NCBI RefSeq assembly: GCF_000260415.1
Contig: NZ_BACP01000041.1
Location: 1-39,264 of the forward strand
Reading direction: 5' to 3'
From: Liquorilactobacillus mali KCTC 3596 = DSM 20444
Lineage (GTDB): Bacteria > Bacillota > Bacilli > Lactobacillales > Lactobacillaceae
Length of the DNA stretch: 39,264 nucleotides
Shown: positions 24,949 through 33,652 of the stretch, one piece after another
How positions within the stretch are numbered: position 1 is the stretch's first letter
Layout of the letters: every line of letters begins with the position of its first letter
Made by a program: the position numbers and the translations under genes
The notes under the pieces: generated by a model
Seen by the model: only the letters and a program-made list of their open reading frames with translations
Told to the model about the DNA's origin: nothing
Database searches by the model: none

Positions 24949-26004
24949 AAAAAGGAGTTTTTGGTCAATTGCTCAAAAACATTTAATGACAGCAACTGGG
25001 TATATGATTCCATTTGTTGTTGCTGGGGGAGTTATTTTTGCGATTTCTGTTATGTTAAATGGCAAGGCAGCACAGCCAACAACTGGGTGGTTAGGACAAT
25101 TAAATATGATTGGTGCGGCTGGCTTAACATTATTTATTCCTGCATTAGGTGGATATATTGCATTTAGTATGGCAGATCGTCCAGGATTGGCTCCTGGATT
25201 TATTACGGCTTACTTAGCTACTGAGATCAAAGCCGGTTTTATTGGTGGTATTATTGGTGGTATTTTAGCAGGATTAGTCGTTTTAGGATTAAAGAAAATT
25301 AAGATTGCTCCACAGTACAAAACATTAGGGTCAATATTTTTATATCCATTAGGTGGAACGCTAATTGCTGGTGGTATTATGGTTTTCTTAATTGGAGATC
25401 CAATAGCTTCATTTATGACTTGGTTAACAACCTTCTTAAATGGTATGAGTGGAGTGGCTAAAGTTCCATTAGGAGGGATCTTAGGATCTATGATTGGATT
25501 TGATATGGGGGGGCCAATTAATAAAGTTGCTGCCACTTTTGCACAAACACAAGTTAATACTTTGCCATATTTAATGGGTGGTGTAGGAGCAGCTATTTGT
25601 ACTCCACCAATAGGTTTGGGTATTGCAACCTTAATATTCAAGAAAAAGTTTAGTCCAGCAGAACGTGATTCAGGTAAAGCTGCATTACTTATGGGATTTT
25701 GTGGAATTACAGAAGGTGCCATTCCATTTGCAACGGCTGACCCATTACGGGTAATACCAGCAAATACGATAGGGTCTGCCGTGGCATGTATTACGGCATT
25801 TTTGTTTGGATGTTTAAATCATGCACCGTGGGGGGGCTAATTACCTTACCAGTTGTTGAAAATCGTATTGGGTATATTATTGCAATTTTGTTAGGAGCCG
25901 CAGTTACTGCAGGGATTGTTGGAGTCACTAAAAAAGAATATAAGGAACAAAAAAGTTCTACTAGTTCAGATAATGACTTTGATTTTAAAATTGAACAATT
26001 ATAG
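24941..26004 (+). pseudogene. PTS EIIC component, fructose family, split by a frameshift in a G7 run
   Basis: The reading frame starts at ATG 24941 with AGGAGA upstream. It encodes a typical membrane EIIC (MTATGYMIPFVVAGGV, FDMGGPINKVAATF, GITEGAIPFATADP) up to HAPWGG, where it meets TAA at 25838-25840. The rest of the family sequence, LITLPVVENRIGYIIAILLG and a charged tail, continues in the -1 frame to 26004. One extra base in the G-run at 25830-25836 (7 Gs) would give an unbroken 354-residue protein of normal length. The site reads G GGG GGC followed by TAA, which also fits a -1 slippery heptamer. It may be a true mutation, a sequencing error, a slippage-controlled switch or programmed frameshifting. 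Without the last helices the transporter is probably not functional. Confidence 0.85.
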
Positions 26005-26025
26005 ATTTTTAAGGAGGTTTTAATT

Positions 26026-26346
26026 ATGAAAATTGTAGGAGTAACTTCTTGCCCTAGTGGAGTTGCACACACATATATGGCTGCAGAAGCTTTAGAACAA
26101 TCTGCAAAAAAAGTGGGAGTAGATATTAAAGTTGAAACACAAGGAAGTTCAGGCGCGGAAAACCAGTTAACTTCCAACGATGTGGCAAATGCTAATTTTG
26201 TTGTTTTAACAAATGATACAAATATTAATGGAATGGAACGTTTCAAAGGGAAAAAAGTTGTGCAATTAAGTGCAACTCAGATTATTGAAAAAGCAGATGC
26301 TGTTATGGGAAAGTTATTAACATTAAATAAAGGAGAGCTAAAATAA
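26026..26346 (+). CDS. PTS EIIB component, fructose family
   Basis: This 106-residue cytoplasmic phosphocarrier takes phosphate from EIIA and phosphorylates the sugar carried by EIIC. Active cysteine C9 lies in the family motif TSCPSGVAHTYMAAEAL. The rest (IKVETQGSSGAENQLT) closely parallels the EIIB domain of the fused PTS at 5814. AAGGAGG precedes the ATG. Its stop overlaps the start of the GatZ-like gene (TAATG). In this operon A, C and B are three separate proteins, unlike the fused B-C-A transporter at 5814-7778. The sequence is intact. Confidence 0.93.
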   Translation: MKIVGVTSCPSGVAHTYMAAEALEQSAKKVGVDIKVETQGSSGAENQLTSNDVANANFVVLTNDTNINGMERFKGKKVVQLSATQIIEKADAVMGKLLTLNKGELK

Positions 26347-27620
26347 TGACTAAAACTAATGAAATATCTATTAAAAAAGCAATTCTTAGTATGCTTAAAC
26401 TACAAGAAAAAAACAGGTATTCAACGTTAATAGGGATTGGGCCAATGTCTTCAAATCTTTTACAAGCTAGTTTTGAATTAGCACGTGATGAGGATTTCCC
26501 TCTTATGTTTATTGCGAGCAGAAACCAAGTTGATAAAGATGAATTTGGTAGCGGTTACGTAAATGGCTGGAATCAAGAAAGATTTTCCGAGTACATTAAA
26601 AAAGAAGCAAACAAAGTTGGGTTTAAAGGGCTCTATTATTTATGTCGTGACCATGGTGGACCTTGGCAACGTGATGAAGAAAGAAATTCACATTTGCCTG
26701 TAGATGAGGCTATGAAATTAGCAAAGGAATCCTATTTAGCAGATATCGAATCTGGTTTTGATCTTTTAATGATTGATCCTACAAAAGATCCGTTTCAGAT
26801 GGGAAAAGTTGTTGACTTGGACAAAGTTATTGATTGGACTGTTGAATTGCTTGAATATTGTGAAACAGAACGAATTAAAAGAGGGCTTCCTGAAATTGGA
26901 TATGAGGTTGGAACAGAAGAGACAAATGGTGGTTTAACAACAACTGACCGGTATGAAACCTTTATTCAACGACTAAAAGCCATACTTGAAAAGAAAAAAT
27001 TGCCTATGCCAACCTTCATCGTTGGCCAAACAGGAACTTTAACTCGCCTAACAGAGCAAGTAGGTAAATGGAACTATGCTAATGCTATTGATTTGTCTAC
27101 AATGGCTAAAAAATATGGAGTTGGATTAAAAGAACACAATGCGGATTATATGAATGATGAGACGTTGTTACTTCATAATACAGCACATATTACTGCAGCT
27201 AATGTAGCTCCACAATACGGAACTGAAGAAACTAGAGCATATTTAAAATTGGTTCGTGTTGAACGACGCTTGTCGAAAGAAGGAGTGATTAAAAGCCCTT
27301 CAAATTTGCATGCTGTATTGTTAGAAAAAGCAATTCGTACAGAACGTTGGCGTAAATGGATGGAAGGAGATGAAGCAAATCTCCAGGTTGAAGATATTTT
27401 AAAGGATAAGAAACTTTCAGAAGAGATATTAGATATTTCTGGTCATTATGCATTTAATGATCCTGAAGTAAAAGAAGAAATTAAAAAACTTTACGCTAAT
27501 TTAGTTGTAAATGGAATCGATGGACAAAGCTTTGTCGTTGAACATATCAAACGACCAATTTTACAGTACGTAAAAGATTTAAATTTAACGGGATTAACGA
27601 CTGCAATTGAGGAAATCTAA
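26346..27620 (+). CDS. GatZ/KbaZ-like protein (class II tagatose-bisphosphate aldolase 'non-catalytic subunit' family)
   Basis: This 424-residue cytoplasmic protein is related to GatZ/KbaZ. Shared landmarks are the ASRNQVD segment, RDHGGPW (in place of the classical GGDHLGPN), YEVGTEE, and LKEHNADYMND. GatZ/KbaZ are known as partners that stabilise the catalytic aldolases GatY/KbaY, and some relatives are reported to be ketose-phosphate 4-epimerases. No GatY/KbaY gene is present here. The protein therefore more likely acts alone, perhaps as an epimerase on the phosphorylated ketose delivered by the PTS. It overlaps the EIIB stop by one base. Alteration of the DHLGP motif suggests a divergent subfamily. 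The reaction is inferred, not shown. Confidence 0.85.
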   Translation: MTKTNEISIKKAILSMLKLQEKNRYSTLIGIGPMSSNLLQASFELARDEDFPLMFIASRNQVDKDEFGSGYVNGWNQERFSEYIKKEANKVGFKGLYYLCRDHGGPWQRDEERNSHLPVDEAMKLAKESYLADIESGFDLLMIDPTKDPFQMGKVVDLDKVIDWTVELLEYCETERIKRGLPEIGYEVGTEETNGGLTTTDRYETFIQRLKAILEKKKLPMPTFIVGQTGTLTRLTEQVGKWNYANAIDLSTMAKKYGVGLKEHNADYMNDETLLLHNTAHITAANVAPQYGTEETRAYLKLVRVERRLSKEGVIKSPSNLHAVLLEKAIRTERWRKWMEGDEANLQVEDILKDKKLSEEILDISGHYAFNDPEVKEEIKKLYANLVVNGIDGQSFVVEHIKRPILQYVKDLNLTGLTTAIEEI

Positions 27621-27691
27621 CTGTAAGTTGAAATGTTACTTTGTATCTTGCTTTTACAAAATATCTTTTATTATTAATGGAGCTGAGTAAG

Positions 27692-28413
27692 TTGATAAAA
27701 GCTGTTTTTTTTGACGTTGATGATACACTTTATGATCAGGCGTTGCCGTTTGAGAAAGCTTTATTAACGGTATTCCCGGATATTCAAAGAAGTAATAAAA
27801 AAATATTTATTCTTTGTTTAGAAAAAAGTCGGATGAAATATTTCCTAATTATCAAAACGGAATCATTTCTCAAGAGGAACATTGGTTTCAAAGATTATCG
27901 CAAACATTAAAAGTTGCTGAAAGTATTAAGGTTACTTTTAATAAAACAGTTGAATTTCAAAGTATATATAACTACTATCTTAAGAATATTAAGCCATATA
28001 AAGAAGTATTTCAACTAGTTAAAGAATTAAAAAAATCAGATTTAATTGTTGGTATTATTTCCAATGGAGAATTTAAACATCAAACTGATAAGATAAGCAC
28101 CTTAGGTTTATTAAGATATGTAAATGAAGAAGATATTTTTATATCTGGCAATATTGGAATAGCAAAACCTAATTTCAAAATTTTCTCAAAAGTTGCGAAT
28201 GTTGAAGGATTAAAAACAGCAGATATTTTATATATAGGAGATAACTATCTTAATGATATTTTTGGTGCAAGTAATGCAGGTCTAAAAACTATATGGTTTA
28301 ATCACAGGAGAAAAAAAATACCCAAGGGTATGTGTGTTTATCCTAACTTAGAAGTTAAAAGGCCTCAGGATTTTAAGAATGTAGATATTGATTTTATAAA
28401 AGGGGGATTGTAA
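27692..28413 (+). pseudogene. HAD-superfamily phosphatase, frameshifted at an A7 run
   Basis: The gene begins at TTG 27692 (reading IKAVFFDVDDTLYDQ, with the HAD nucleophile motif DVDDT), with TGGAG about 9 bases upstream. After NKK the frame is lost at the A-run 27797-27803. The remainder, beginning NIYSLFRKKSDEIFPNYQNG and containing GIISNGE, AKPNFKIF and YIGDNYLNDIFGA, continues in the -1 frame to 28413. An eighth A would restore a 240-residue protein of normal HAD-IA (YjjG-like) length. The full set of HAD motifs is otherwise present, so the break is recent or artefactual. The family dephosphorylates sugar phosphates or nucleotides. In this operon it could relieve phosphosugar stress. Its stop is directly followed by transketolase. 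Confidence 0.85.
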
Positions 28414-30453
28414 ATGTTTAATAAGTCAGATAATTTAGCTGTAAACGCAATCCGAATGTTAAGTATTGACGCAATTGAAAACGCTAACTCTGGACATCCA
28501 GGGCTGCCAATGGGAGCTGCACCTATGGCGTATGTCCTTTGGACCAGACACTTAAAGATAAATCCTAATAAAACTAAATGGCTTGATCGTGATCGTTTTG
28601 TTTTATCAGCTGGTCATGGGTCAGCAATGTTATATAGCTTACTTCATTTATCAGGATATCAAGTTTCGTTGGATGACATGAAACATTTTCGTAAGGAGAA
28701 TAGTATAACTCCAGGGCATCCAGAATATGAGCTCACTGATGGGGTGGAAGCTACTACTGGTCCCTTAGGACAAGGTCTAGGGATGGCTGTCGGCATGGCA
28801 ATAGCGGAAAAACATTTAGCTGCAGTGTATAACAAACCAAATTTAGATGTCATTAATCATCATACGTATACGCTGGTTGGTGATGGTGACTTAATGGAAG
28901 GTATTTCACATGAAGCTGCCAGTTTAGCTGGACATTTAAAATTAGGCAAGTTAATTGTACTGTATGATTCAAATGATATTTCACTAGATGGTCCCACAAA
29001 AATGGCTTTTGATGATAATACTAAAAAGAGATTTGAAGGTTACGGTTGGCAATACCTACGTGTTGAAGATGGTAATAACCTTGAAAATATTGATGCAGCT
29101 ATTACTGATGCTAAAGGAAACTTGCAACAACCTACAATTATTGAAGTTAAAACAGTCATTGGTTACGGGTCTCCCGAACAGGGAACAAATAAAGTCCATG
29201 GTAATCCTTTAGGTGCAAAGAATGTTGAAGCTGCTCGCAAGTTTTATCATTGGGATTATGTGCCATTTGAAATTCCAGGTGCTGTTTACGACCGTTTCCA
29301 CGAACTTATTGTTGAAACTGGAGAGAAGACATATCAGGAGTGGGGGAAAATATTAGCCAAATATCAGGAAAACCAACCTGAACTAGCACAACAGCTAGCT
29401 GCCAGTTTTAATGATAGGATTGATTCAAGCTGGGTAAAAGAAGTTTCAAATTATCATGAAAATATGCCAGCAGAAGCAAGCCGTGTCACTGGCCAAAAAG
29501 TTATTTCAGCGATTTCAAAATATAACCCAAATTTTTGGGGCGGCTCAGCAGATCTTTTCTCCTCTAATAAGACAAATGCGGCCGACAGTGAGGCTTTCGA
29601 GCCAAATAGTCCACAGGAACGTAATATTTGGTTTGGTGTACGTGAATTTGGGCAGGCTGCAGCTATTAATGGAATTGCACTTCATGGCGGAAGTAAAGTC
29701 TATGGCAGCACATTCTTTGTTTTTTCGGATTATTTAAGAAGTGCATTGCGTTCATCAGCTCTGCAAAAAATACCAGTCACATATGTATTTACACATGATT
29801 CTATTGCTGTCGGGGAAGATGGGCCTACACATGAACCAATTGAGCACTTGATGAGTTTACGAGTAATGCCAAATATTAATGTAATTCGACCGGCGGATGC
29901 TAACGAAGTAATCTATGCATGGGAAGCTGCTCTAGTTTCTAGAGAAACACCGACGGTATTAGTACTATCACGTCAAGGATTGCCAATTTTACCAAACACG
30001 GATGAATTGGCTGTTGAAGGTGTAAAAAGAGGTGGTTATATCATCTCGCCTAGTCAAAAGAACATTGCTGACGGAATTTTAATTGCCACAGGCTCAGAAG
30101 TTAATCTTGCCTTAATGGCACAAACAAAATTATTGAAAGAAAAAATTGATGTTTCAGTTGTTTCTATGCCTTCTTTTGAATTATTTGAACAACAAGATTC
30201 AGCTTATAAAGAAGAGGTTTTGCCTGACAAGATTAAAAATAGAATGTCGATAGAAATGGGCTCAACGTTAGGCTGGGAAAGATATATCGGAAGAAATGGT
30301 CTTTCGTTAGGTATTGATAAATTTGGTGCTAGTGGAAATGGTTCTTTGATTACTAAACATTATGGTTTTACAGCTGATAATATTACAAGGTTATTTGAAA
30401 ATTATTTAAAGAGCAAATATGTATTTCAAGGAGGAAATATTGATGATAAATAG
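28414..30453 (+). CDS. tkt: Transketolase
   Basis: This 679-residue thiamine diphosphate enzyme transfers two-carbon units between ketose and aldose phosphates in the non-oxidative pentose phosphate pathway. It has [14 protein letters not shown] and [16 protein letters not shown] at the N-terminus, the thiamine-binding [13 protein letters not shown], the pyrimidine-domain [12 protein letters not shown] and the substrate-binding [23 protein letters not shown] precedes the ATG. Its start directly abuts the HAD gene's stop, and its end overlaps transaldolase by 11 bases. The protein is full length. Its presence in a PTS operon with transaldolase, Rpe and RpiB points to dissimilation of a five-carbon substrate. 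Confidence 0.95.
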   Translation: MFNKSDNLAVNAIRMLSIDAIENANSGHPGLPMGAAPMAYVLWTRHLKINPNKTKWLDRDRFVLSAGHGSAMLYSLLHLSGYQVSLDDMKHFRKENSITPGHPEYELTDGVEATTGPLGQGLGMAVGMAIAEKHLAAVYNKPNLDVINHHTYTLVGDGDLMEGISHEAASLAGHLKLGKLIVLYDSNDISLDGPTKMAFDDNTKKRFEGYGWQYLRVEDGNNLENIDAAITDAKGNLQQPTIIEVKTVIGYGSPEQGTNKVHGNPLGAKNVEAARKFYHWDYVPFEIPGAVYDRFHELIVETGEKTYQEWGKILAKYQENQPELAQQLAASFNDRIDSSWVKEVSNYHENMPAEASRVTGQKVISAISKYNPNFWGGSADLFSSNKTNAADSEAFEPNSPQERNIWFGVREFGQAAAINGIALHGGSKVYGSTFFVFSDYLRSALRSSALQKIPVTYVFTHDSIAVGEDGPTHEPIEHLMSLRVMPNINVIRPADANEVIYAWEAALVSRETPTVLVLSRQGLPILPNTDELAVEGVKRGGYIISPSQKNIADGILIATGSEVNLALMAQTKLLKEKIDVSVVSMPSFELFEQQDSAYKEEVLPDKIKNRMSIEMGSTLGWERYIGRNGLSLGIDKFGASGNGSLITKHYGFTADNITRLFENYLKSKYVFQGGNIDDK

Positions 30454-31156
30454 TTTTAAAATCAAAGTTTATTCTGACGGTGCTGATATTGATGATATGC
30501 GAGAGGTTGCTAAAAATAAATTTGTTTCAGGTTTTACTACGAATCCCTCTTTGATGAAAAAAGCAGGTATTACAGATTATATGGTATTTGCTAAGAAAGT
30601 AGTGTCTGAATTTCCTCATTATTCTGTTTCATTTGAAGTTTTTAGCAATGACCAAGCTGGCATGTTAAAGGAAGCTGAATTACTACATTCACTAGGAAAA
30701 AATGTTTACGTAAAGATCCCTGTTATTACAACTGACGGAAAAAGTACTGCTTCGTTGATTAAAAAACTTTCAGAAAAGGGTGTTTCACTTAACGTAACTG
30801 CTATTGCTATGATAGATCAAGTTAAAGAGACAGTTGCAGCTTTTGCACCAGGGACAACAAATATTGTGTCGATTTTTGTTGGTCGAGTAGCTGACACAGG
30901 TGCTGACCCCACAGAATTTGTTCAACAGAGCGTTGATATCGTTAAGAAACATCCAGAAGCTAATTTATTGTGGGCAAGCACACGGGAAGTGCTTAACATC
31001 TTTCAAGCACAAAAAATGGGCGTAGACATTATCACGGTACCTCCTACAATTATCAAGAAATTAACCAATGTGGGTAAAACAGCTCAACAGGTGTCTCTTG
31101 GTACGGTATTAGGTTTTGAAAAAGATATTAAAGCCTCGGGATTAAAGATACTATAA
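30443..31156 (+). CDS. tal: Transaldolase (short TalC/fructose-6-phosphate aldolase-like class)
   Basis: This protein of about 237 residues moves three-carbon units in the non-oxidative pentose phosphate pathway. Family markers are [13 protein letters not shown], the Schiff-base lysine K91 in [18 protein letters not shown] and [14 protein letters not shown]. The start is set at ATG 30443, because AAGGAGG ends 8 bases before it and an in-frame start at 30419 would lie upstream of that site. The gene overlaps the end of transketolase. Short members of this family may act as transaldolase or as fructose-6-phosphate aldolase. The paired transketolase favours transaldolase. Confidence 0.9.
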   Translation: MINSFKIKVYSDGADIDDMREVAKNKFVSGFTTNPSLMKKAGITDYMVFAKKVVSEFPHYSVSFEVFSNDQAGMLKEAELLHSLGKNVYVKIPVITTDGKSTASLIKKLSEKGVSLNVTAIAMIDQVKETVAAFAPGTTNIVSIFVGRVADTGADPTEFVQQSVDIVKKHPEANLLWASTREVLNIFQAQKMGVDIITVPPTIIKKLTNVGKTAQQVSLGTVLGFEKDIKASGLKIL

Positions 31157-31168
31157 ACACAATAATTA

Positions 31169-31219
31169 AGAGAGCTCTAATAGTATTCAGGTTTTTTGAA
31201 TACTATTCAAAGCTCTTTT
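31169..31219 (+). terminator. Terminator-like hairpin inside the operon, between tal and rpe
   Basis: AGAGCT (31171-31176) pairs with AGCTCT (31211-31216), and AATAGTATTC (31179-31188) pairs with GAATACTATT (31198-31207). This gives a long stem with a small internal loop, followed by Ts. It should stop or reduce transcription before rpe, so rpe, rpiB and the Cof gene may be expressed at lower level or from another promoter. Confidence 0.8.
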
Positions 31220-31253
31220 ATTGACTAAAATTCAAAAGAAAGGAAAGAATAAC

Positions 31254-31913
31254 ATGATTGAACCATCATTATTGAGTTCAAATTTAATGAATGTGGGGCA
31301 GGATTTAAGAATAATTGAAAAATGTGGAATAGAGCGATTGCATATTGATGTAATGGATGGAAAATTTGTACCTAACTTGGCTTTTAGTCCGAATTTTACT
31401 GCGCAATTAAATAAAAAAACTAATTTGTTCTTAGATTGTCATTTAATGACTTATCGCCCAGAAAAGTGGGTTGATTGTTTTGATGAAGCTGGAGCAAATC
31501 TAATTACTGTTCATGTTGAAAGTACCCCGCATATTTATAAAGTAATTCAACAAGTTAAAGACCTGCATAAAAAAGTAGGCATTGCTTTGAATCCAGGGAC
31601 ATCATTAAGCAGCATTAAGTGGTTGCTTTCTCTGGTAGATCAAGTTTTGATTATGACTGTCAATCCAGGATTTGGAGGGCAAAATTTTATTACAGAAATG
31701 GTTAATAAGATTTTAGCCCTAAAGCAGCTAAGACAGGAAAGTGGCACTGATTTTCAAATTGAAGTTGATGGTGGAATCACTAGCGAGACTATCAAACCTT
31801 GTATGCAGGCTGGAGCCGATGTCTTTGTAGCAGGTTCTTTTATTTTTAATAATACTAAAATAGAGGAAAAGATAAAACAGTTACAACAAATCGACAATCT
31901 AAAGGAAGAATAA
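31254..31913 (+). CDS. rpe: Ribulose-phosphate 3-epimerase
   Basis: This 219-residue TIM-barrel metalloenzyme interconverts ribulose-5-phosphate and xylulose-5-phosphate. Diagnostic segments are IEPSLLSSNL, LHIDVMDGKFVPNLAF (metal His and catalytic Asp), DCHLMT, VNPGFGGQ and VDGGI. An in-frame start exists at 31221, but ATG 31254 has AAAGGAAAG about 7 bases upstream and gives the normal N-terminus, so it is preferred. Some relatives act on allulose-6-phosphate (AlsE), so a six-carbon substrate is not excluded. It lies one base before rpiB. Confidence 0.92.
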   Translation: MIEPSLLSSNLMNVGQDLRIIEKCGIERLHIDVMDGKFVPNLAFSPNFTAQLNKKTNLFLDCHLMTYRPEKWVDCFDEAGANLITVHVESTPHIYKVIQQVKDLHKKVGIALNPGTSLSSIKWLLSLVDQVLIMTVNPGFGGQNFITEMVNKILALKQLRQESGTDFQIEVDGGITSETIKPCMQAGADVFVAGSFIFNNTKIEEKIKQLQQIDNLKEE

Positions 31914-31914
31914 T

Positions 31915-32412
31915 ATGGGAAATGAAAAAATTGCTTTTGGAGCCGATCATGCAGGCTATCCACTAAAGCAGAAATTAATACCTTATGTTAAGACTCTCGG
32001 ATACCAAGTTGCGGACTTAGGTACAGATGCAACAGATAGTACTGATTATCCGATTTATGGAAAAAAAGTAGGAGAGGCAGTGGCTGCTCATGAATTTGAT
32101 TTAGGGATTATTATTTGCGGGACTGGTATTGGAATTTCAATTGCAGCAAATAAAGTTCCTGGCGTGAGAGCAGCTTGTGTTAGCGAACTTTATTCAGCAG
32201 AGTATTCTAAGAGACATAATGATGCTAATGTTTTGGCTTTAGGTGCTCGTGTAGTTGACGTTGAACTAGCTAAAAAAATAGTAAAGAAATGGTTGAATTC
32301 AAGTTTTGATGGAGGTAGGCATACTCGAAGAGTAAAGGAAATCATTGCGGAAGATCGAAAAGATGAGTCAGCGTTCAAAAAATTGGTTTTAGAAACCCAT
32401 AAAATAAGTTGA
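31915..32412 (+). CDS. rpiB: Ribose-5-phosphate isomerase B family (RpiB/LacAB)
   Basis: This 165-residue sugar-phosphate isomerase has the family start IAFGADHAGYPLKQKL (D11, H12), the phosphate-binding/catalytic C68 in IICGTGIGIS, and the conserved RAACVSELYSAEYSKRHNDANVLALGARV. The family interconverts ribose-5-phosphate and ribulose-5-phosphate. Relatives act on allose-6-phosphate or galactose-6-phosphate (LacA/LacB). Its place after rpe, transketolase and transaldolase favours the pentose reaction. AAGGAAG inside the end of rpe serves as its ribosome binding site. Confidence 0.9.
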   Translation: MGNEKIAFGADHAGYPLKQKLIPYVKTLGYQVADLGTDATDSTDYPIYGKKVGEAVAAHEFDLGIIICGTGIGISIAANKVPGVRAACVSELYSAEYSKRHNDANVLALGARVVDVELAKKIVKKWLNSSFDGGRHTRRVKEIIAEDRKDESAFKKLVLETHKIS

Positions 32413-32468
32413 AACAGATTTATTATGTTACAGTTATTTTATAATCATGAACGAAGGGGGGAAATATC

Positions 32469-33285
32469 ATTAAGATAAAGGTAATTGCTATTGATATCGA
32501 TGATACATTAGTTAATTCAGAAAAAAAGCTCACAACAGCCGTTAAGCTATCGATCCAAAAGGCCAAAGATGCGGGGATTAAGGTTGTTTTGTGCACGGGG
32601 TCGTCCTTTATCTGGAGTCCTGACCTTACTGAAACGGTTACATTTGGATGGACAAGATGATCAGTACGTTGTTAGTTTTGGAGGATCCTTGTTACAAACG
32701 ACAAATGGTACGGTTATTTCTTCTGTTCTTTTAGGCTATGACAATTATGTGGATCTCGAATACTTGGCACGAAAGAAGAGGTTACATTTTCATGCAATCA
32801 GTAATGATAGAATTTACACAGCTAATCGGGACATTGGAGAATACACTATTTATGAATCACACTTGGTCTCGTTAAATGTTTCATATCGTACTCCTGCTGA
32901 AATGCGTGGAATTAATATCGTTAAGGCAATGTTTATTGATCAACCTGAAGTTATCGACGAAGCTTTAAAAGATTATATCGCTTTTAAAGATTTGGAGAAT
33001 ACTGTTACTTTTACCAGAAGTACTCCCTTTTATTTTGAAGCAAATGCAAAAGGAATCAGTAAAGGAAGTGCTTTAAAAAAGCTTTGCGACAAATTAGAGA
33101 TTACAGCTGATAATTTAATGGCGATCGGAGATGGCGGTAATGATTTGAGCATGATCAAGTTTGCAGGTACAGGTGTCGCTATGGGGAATGCTATTTCGGA
33201 ACTCAAAGACTGTGCTCAGATAGTTACAGCAGATAGTGATCATGATGGAGTTGCACTTGCAATTGAAAAGTACGCATTAAATTAA
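32469..33285 (+). pseudogene. Cof-type HAD sugar phosphatase, frameshifted and without a standard start codon
   Basis: The first part reads IKVIAIDIDDTLVNSEKKL and continues to KVVLCTG. It then runs out of frame because ACGGGGT at 32595-32601 has four Gs where three would give CTGRPLSG. The rest, GRPLSGVLTLLKRLHLDGQD through MAIGDGGNDLSMIKFAGTGVAMGNA, is intact to 33285 in the other frame. Removing one G gives about 271 residues, normal for Cof-type phosphatases, with DIDDT and GDGGND motifs. No ATG, GTG or TTG lies at the front. ATT at 32469 has AAGGGGGG seven bases upstream and is the best-placed start, while ATC at 32466 could be a mutated ATG. Both faults together suggest genuine decay. 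Substrate would have been a sugar phosphate or flavin nucleotide. Confidence 0.85.
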
Positions 33286-33373
33286 TTCTTTTAAATAGAA
33301 AAGTGACAAGAATAGTATTTTTTATAAGATTTAAGGATATAAATAGTTTTGGTTTTTCAAGTTGTACACTCGT

Positions 33374-33412
33374 AAGCACAGTAGCAAGTATTTTAACGCT
33401 GACTGTGCTTTT
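33374..33412 (+). terminator. Probable terminator of the PTS-pentose phosphate operon
   Basis: AAGCACAGT (33374-33382) and ACTGTGCTT (33402-33410) pair perfectly over 9 bases around a 19-base loop and end in four Ts. It lies about 90 bases after the Cof gene. Confidence 0.65.
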
Positions 33413-33538
33413 GAACGTTATCAAGTAAAAGATTATCTTATTAAAAAAGAAGATTTATGTTGTTTTTCTTGCGAAAATAATTTAGGAATTGTGGAAGCAT
33501 TTCTAGAAATTCTGCTTGTTAGCAGTGTTTCATTCACG

Positions 33539-33577
33539 AAAAAAGGTGTTGCCAGGTTCTCGGCAACACCTTTTTTT
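33539..33577. terminator. Strong bidirectional terminator between the PTS-pentose phosphate operon and uppP
   Basis: AAAAAAGGTGTTGCC (33539-33553) and GGCAACACCTTTTTT (33562-33576) form a perfect 15-bp stem around an 8-base loop, with A-run and T-run ends. It can terminate uppP on the minus strand and back up the preceding terminator on the plus strand. Confidence 0.93.
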
Positions 33578-33652
33578 AGGATCCAAAATAATGTTTCTGG
33601 TAGGTATATCAATTTGGAGCCTATGAGCTTGCAACACACCATATCATCATAA

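Larger units (their letters stand above)
33286..33652. other. Intergenic region with two terminators
   Basis: No protein gene is supported. It holds a likely terminator of the Cof gene (33374-33412) and a strong bidirectional terminator next to uppP (33539-33577). A 12-base perfect palindrome, ATTTCTAGAAAT, lies at about 33499-33510. Small open frames here run through the terminators and are not taken as genes. Confidence 0.5.

Noticed and set aside
25210-25722. Minus-strand open frame of 170 codons
   Set aside because: It is antisense to the EIIC gene, Pro-rich and without recognisable motifs, so it is a shadow of the real frame.
33362-33652. Plus-strand open frame of 96 codons before uppP
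   Set aside because: It spans two terminator hairpins and has no ribosome binding site.
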